Translations under genes and position numbers: made by a program
Notes under the pieces: model-generated
Databases searched by the model: none
The model's input: the letters and a program-made list of their open reading frames with translations, nothing else
Told to the model about the DNA's origin: nothing
In this document: in pieces, positions 4,886-7,195 of the stretch
Layout: every line of letters starts with the position of its first letter
How positions within the stretch are numbered: the stretch's first letter is position 1
Assembly: GCA_003104895.1 (NCBI GenBank)
Contig: PQAG01000192.1
Location: 8,229-15,423, forward strand
Length of the DNA: 7,195 nt
Origin: Nitrosomonadales bacterium
Lineage (GTDB): Bacteria > Pseudomonadota > Gammaproteobacteria > Burkholderiales > Sulfuricellaceae
Reading direction: 5' to 3'

Positions 4886-5767
4886 TTATTTCAGCATTTC
4901 CAGGCGGTGTTTTGCCTTGTCGGCCGCGTCGCTGAGCGGATACCTGGCCAGCACGTCCTCCAGGGTTTTTTTCGCCGTGCCCGCATCACCCATGCTTTGC
5001 TGGCAGGTGGCGATATTCAGCAGCGCATCCGGCACTTTGGGGCTCTTGGGATACTGGCTGATCAACTCCTGCTGGCTGGCGATCGCGGACCTGAAATCCT
5101 TGAGGTTGAAGTGCGAGTTGCCGATCCAGTATTGTGCACTGGCTGCCAGGGGGCTTTTCGGGTAAGCCTGATTGAATGCCTGAAAAGCCGTCAGGGCGCC
5201 CTGGTAATTGCCGCTGCGGAACAGGTTGAACGCTGCATCGTAGGTTTTTGCCTCCTCAGCAGGATCGGCCTCAGCCGTCTTCGGTACCGGCACGGGGGCC
5301 GGAACCGCAGCAACTGCGGCGTTTGCCTTGGCAGATGACTTCTTGTCCTTGCCGGATTTGCCATCCTTGCCGGGCTTGGGCGGGCTTTCTTCCACCGGCG
5401 GGGGCGCTGCCGCAGCAGCCGCCGCTGTGGCTGCGGCAGTCTCCAGCTGGCGCAAACGCGTATCCACGTCGACATACAGATCGCGCTGGCGCTTCTGCAG
5501 GTTTTCAATGTCATGCGCCTGCACTTCCAGCTGGCCGCGCAGCTTGCCCAGCTCGGATTTCAGCGCTTCCGTCTGGGACAGCATTTCCATGCCCTGGGCG
5601 CGCTGCGCGCTTTCCAGGCCGGCAAAACGCGCCTCAACCTTGTTCTGCTGCTGGGCATTCTGCTGCTGCATGTCGCTGATTTTCTTGTGCGCCTCGTCGT
5701 CCGTGAACAGCCCGGCGTGGCACACCCCCGTCAGCAGCAAGGCCGGTAGAAGTGCAAGCCCGCGCAC
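4886..5767 (-). CDS. cpoB: Cell division coordinator CpoB (YbgF), periplasmic TPR protein
   Basis: The protein has 293 residues (E. coli CpoB 263). CpoB works in the periplasm, linking the Tol-Pal machine to septal peptidoglycan synthesis. A signal peptide with a hydrophobic core LALLPALLLTGV ends at CHA|GLF (18|19). A glutamine-rich coiled coil runs from about 28 to 110, as in the trimerising N-terminal domain. An Ala/Pro- and then Lys-rich linker follows (about 111-168), and TPR repeats fill about 174-293 (YDAAFNLFRSGNYQGALTAF, then AQYWIGNSHFNLKDF). The start is a GTG (5767-5765), 2 bases after the pal stop; no in-frame ATG lies between it and an upstream TGA, and the signal peptide begins right there. 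AAGG (5780-5777) is a modest ribosome binding site. Cys16 does not fit a lipobox because Val precedes it, so the protein should be soluble. The linker makes it longer than in E. coli. Confidence 0.93.
   Translation of the reverse strand: MRGLALLPALLLTGVCHAGLFTDDEAHKKISDMQQQNAQQQNKVEARFAGLESAQRAQGMEMLSQTEALKSELGKLRGQLEVQAHDIENLQKRQRDLYVDVDTRLRQLETAAATAAAAAAAPPPVEESPPKPGKDGKSGKDKKSSAKANAAVAAVPAPVPVPKTAEADPAEEAKTYDAAFNLFRSGNYQGALTAFQAFNQAYPKSPLAASAQYWIGNSHFNLKDFRSAIASQQELISQYPKSPKVPDALLNIATCQQSMGDAGTAKKTLEDVLARYPLSDAADKAKHRLEMLK
5407..5439. repeat. 10-bp perfect inverted repeat in the cpoB linker region
   Basis: CTGCCGCAGC (5407-5416) and GCTGCGGCAG (5430-5439) are exact reverse complements around 13 bases. 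They lie in the codons of the poly-alanine linker of cpoB (about residues 110-120), where mixed GCA, GCC, GCG and GCT codons easily make such symmetry. A stable mRNA hairpin is expected, but no T-run follows, so it is not a typical terminator. Confidence 0.6.
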
Positions 5768-5769
5768 TT

Positions 5770-6288
5770 TTATTCGCCTTGGTAAACGATGTCAGCGCGG
5801 CGGTTCTTCGCCCATGAAGCTTCATCATGGCCTTCAGCCTTGGGCTTTTCCTCGCCGAAGCTGACGGTTTCGATCTGGCTGTCGGACACGCCCAGCACAT
5901 TCATGACCTTCCTGACGCTCTCGGCACGCTTCTGGCCCAGGGCCAGGTTGTATTCACGGCTGCCGCGCTCGTCGGCATTGCCCTGCAGGAAGGCCTTGGC
6001 TTTGGCGTTCTGTTTCAGGTACTGGGCGTGTGCCTCGACCATGGGCTTGTATTCATCCTTGACGTTGTACTTGTCGTAATCGAAATACACGCTGCGCTTG
6101 GAAAGGATGTTGTTGGGGTCCTTGAGCGGATCCACTGCCATGCCCTGCTTCTGAGCGCCCTGGGTTGCCGCCCCGGCCTGCCCCAGGCTCTTGTCTTCGA
6201 CCGATGCGGCACCCTGGCCCTTGTCGCCCGTACTGGCGCAAGCAGACAGCAGACCCAACAGAATTGCGCTCATTAACAGCTTGTTCAT
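5770..6288 (-). CDS. pal: Peptidoglycan-associated lipoprotein Pal
   Basis: The protein has 172 residues (E. coli Pal 173). Pal is an outer-membrane lipoprotein that binds peptidoglycan and TolB, and helps draw in the outer membrane at division. The signal peptide ends in the lipobox LSAC, with Cys17 as the lipidated residue, a substrate for the LspA encoded at the left. A flexible Gly/Ala/Gln linker follows, about 18-60. The OmpA-like domain fills about 62-172, with SVYFDYDKYNV (66-76), GNADERGSREYN (103-114), LGQKRAESV (117-125) and the end NRRADIVYQ. Asp106 and Arg121 are at the expected meso-diaminopimelate contact positions. The ATG at 6288 has GGGAG (6299-6295) 6 bases upstream. The gene follows tolB by 16 bases and precedes cpoB by 2, so they share a message. 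Confidence 0.98.
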   Translation of the reverse strand: MNKLLMSAILLGLLSACASTGDKGQGAASVEDKSLGQAGAATQGAQKQGMAVDPLKDPNNILSKRSVYFDYDKYNVKDEYKPMVEAHAQYLKQNAKAKAFLQGNADERGSREYNLALGQKRAESVRKVMNVLGVSDSQIETVSFGEEKPKAEGHDEASWAKNRRADIVYQGE

Positions 6289-6304
6289 TTGATTCTCCCA
6301 AAAT

Positions 6305-7195
6305 TTACTGATTTTTTAACAAAGGACCCCATGCCGGCTCGCGTACATCTCCGGCCTGCACCGACAAGCGCTGTTTCACGCGTCCATCACTGGAAACAGC
6401 AGCCAATACGCCACGGCGGTTGATTTCCGTGGCATAAATAAGCATTTTACCATTAGGCGCATAACTGGGCGCCTCATCCTGCGGGGTATCGGTCAGCACC
6501 TGCACTTGGCCGGTGGCAAAATCCTGCACCGCAACATGGAACTGCCCGCCATTGCGCTGGATGAAAACAAAACTCTTGCCATCCGGGCTGAATTGCGGCG
6601 AGACATTATAACTGCCTTCGAAGGTAATGCGCTGCCCGGCGCCGCCGACTGCCGGCATGCGGTAGATCTGCGGGCTGCCGCCGCGGTCGGAGGTGAAGAT
6701 GATCCACTTGCCGTCAGGCGAAAAGTCCGGCTCGGTGTCGATCCCCGAGCTGTCGCTCCAGCGCTGCAGATTGCCGCCATCGGCGTTGATCAGGTAAAGC
6801 TGCGAACGGCCATCGCGCGTCAGGACAATGGCAAGTTTCCTGCCATCCGGCGACCAGGCCGGTGCGCTGTTGCTGCCCTTGAACGACGCCAATGCCTGGC
6901 GGGCGCCGGTTTTGAGCGCCTGCACGTAGATGACCGGTTTCTTCTTCTCGAACGACACATAGGCCAGTTTTTCGCCATCCGGCGACCAGGCCGGAGAAAG
7001 GATCGGCTCCTGCGACGCCATCACGGTCTGCGCGCCGTAGCCATCAGCATCCGCCACCTGCAGCTCGAAGCGCTTACCCTCCTTGACGATGTAGGCGATC
7101 TGGGTGCTGAACACGCCGACATCGCCGGTGAGCTTCTCGTAGATCACGTCGGCAATCTTGTGCGCGGTGGCGCGCAGCTGCGCCGGCACGATGGT
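6305..7195 (-). CDS. tolB: Tol-Pal system protein TolB, C-terminal part (5' end outside window)
   Basis: The frame runs from the window edge (ACC, Thr) to a TAA at 6307-6305, giving 296 residues of a protein usually near 430. TolB is a periplasmic protein that shuttles between Pal and the TolA/QR motor. The visible part begins in the end of the N-terminal alpha/beta domain (HKIADVIYEKLTGDVGVF) and continues through the beta-propeller. The propeller blades show the repeated WSPDG-type turns: PAWSPDGEKLAYV, PAWSPDGRKLAIV, PDFSPDGKWIIFT, PQFSPDGKSFVFI and PSYAPNGKMLIYA. The tail is PAWGPLLKNQ. A GTG at 7189 could be mistaken for a start but is an internal valine, because the frame stays open to the edge and the N-terminal domain would be missing. 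tolA, tolQ and tolR are expected further upstream. Confidence 0.97.
   Translation of the reverse strand, partial: TIVPAQLRATAHKIADVIYEKLTGDVGVFSTQIAYIVKEGKRFELQVADADGYGAQTVMASQEPILSPAWSPDGEKLAYVSFEKKKPVIYVQALKTGARQALASFKGSNSAPAWSPDGRKLAIVLTRDGRSQLYLINADGGNLQRWSDSSGIDTEPDFSPDGKWIIFTSDRGGSPQIYRMPAVGGAGQRITFEGSYNVSPQFSPDGKSFVFIQRNGGQFHVAVQDFATGQVQVLTDTPQDEAPSYAPNGKMLIYATEINRRGVLAAVSSDGRVKQRLSVQAGDVREPAWGPLLKNQ
6842..6994 (-). repeat. Two identical 21-base copies in adjacent TolB propeller blades
   Basis: Positions 6842-6862 and 6974-6994 carry the same 21 bases, starting GCCATCCGGCGACCAGG on the + strand. They are 132 bases (44 codons) apart, one propeller blade, and both encode PAWSPDG. It is a domain-repeat signature within the gene and not a mobile element. 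Confidence 0.75.

Noticed and set aside
5714..5767. CpoB as a lipoprotein through Cys16
   Set aside because: The residue before the cysteine is Val, where a lipobox needs Gly, Ala or Ser, and a standard cleavage site CHA|G lies just after.
7187..7189. GTG at 7189 as the tolB start
   Set aside because: The frame is open to the window edge, and a start here would remove most of the N-terminal domain that binds TolA.

Overview
The window is chromosomal and looks like an ordinary core region of a betaproteobacterium. Evidence for this is the GC-rich coding sequence, the order ileS-lspA-fkpB-ispH on one strand, and the order tolB-pal-cpoB-queE-queC on the other. A sulfur-linked lineage of the Nitrosomonadales type is possible because of the YeeE/YedE permease, but that is inference and the genus cannot be read from the sequence. 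There are no RNA genes, insertion sequences, CRISPR arrays or phage genes that I can support.

Left part, + strand, 1-2194: the 3' end of ileS (isoleucyl-tRNA synthetase, with its C-terminal zinc finger), lspA (lipoprotein signal peptidase), fkpB (FKBP-type prolyl isomerase) and ispH (HMBPP reductase). Each gene overlaps the next, by 8, 4 and 1 bases, so this is one tightly coupled operon. Its promoter lies outside the window.

Middle, - strand, 2248-3432: a single permease of the YeeE/YedE (TsuA-like) family with three family-type cysteines, convergent with ispH. It has a good ribosome binding site. The 142-base AT-rich leader behind it (3433-3574) contains a plausible promoter and several inverted repeats. 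This is the only sizeable non-coding stretch and the most interesting regulatory candidate.

Right part, - strand, 7195-3575: tolB (5' end cut off by the window edge), pal, cpoB (ybgF), queE and queC, with gaps of 16, -3 (see below) and 10 bases and a final 4-base overlap. In detail, pal follows tolB by 16 bases, cpoB starts 2 bases after the pal stop, queE starts 10 bases after the cpoB stop, and queC overlaps queE by 4 bases. The figure of -3 should be read as the 2-base pal-cpoB gap. The first three encode periplasmic and outer-membrane parts of the Tol-Pal envelope and division machine. The last two encode consecutive-pathway enzymes of 7-deazaguanine (queuosine precursor) synthesis.

Two functional threads link the halves. 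LspA is the enzyme expected to mature the Pal lipoprotein. IspH and QueE both need [4Fe-4S] clusters, for which imported sulfur could matter. I did not find an undescribed multi-gene system. The best leads are the leader of the permease gene and the lone permease itself.
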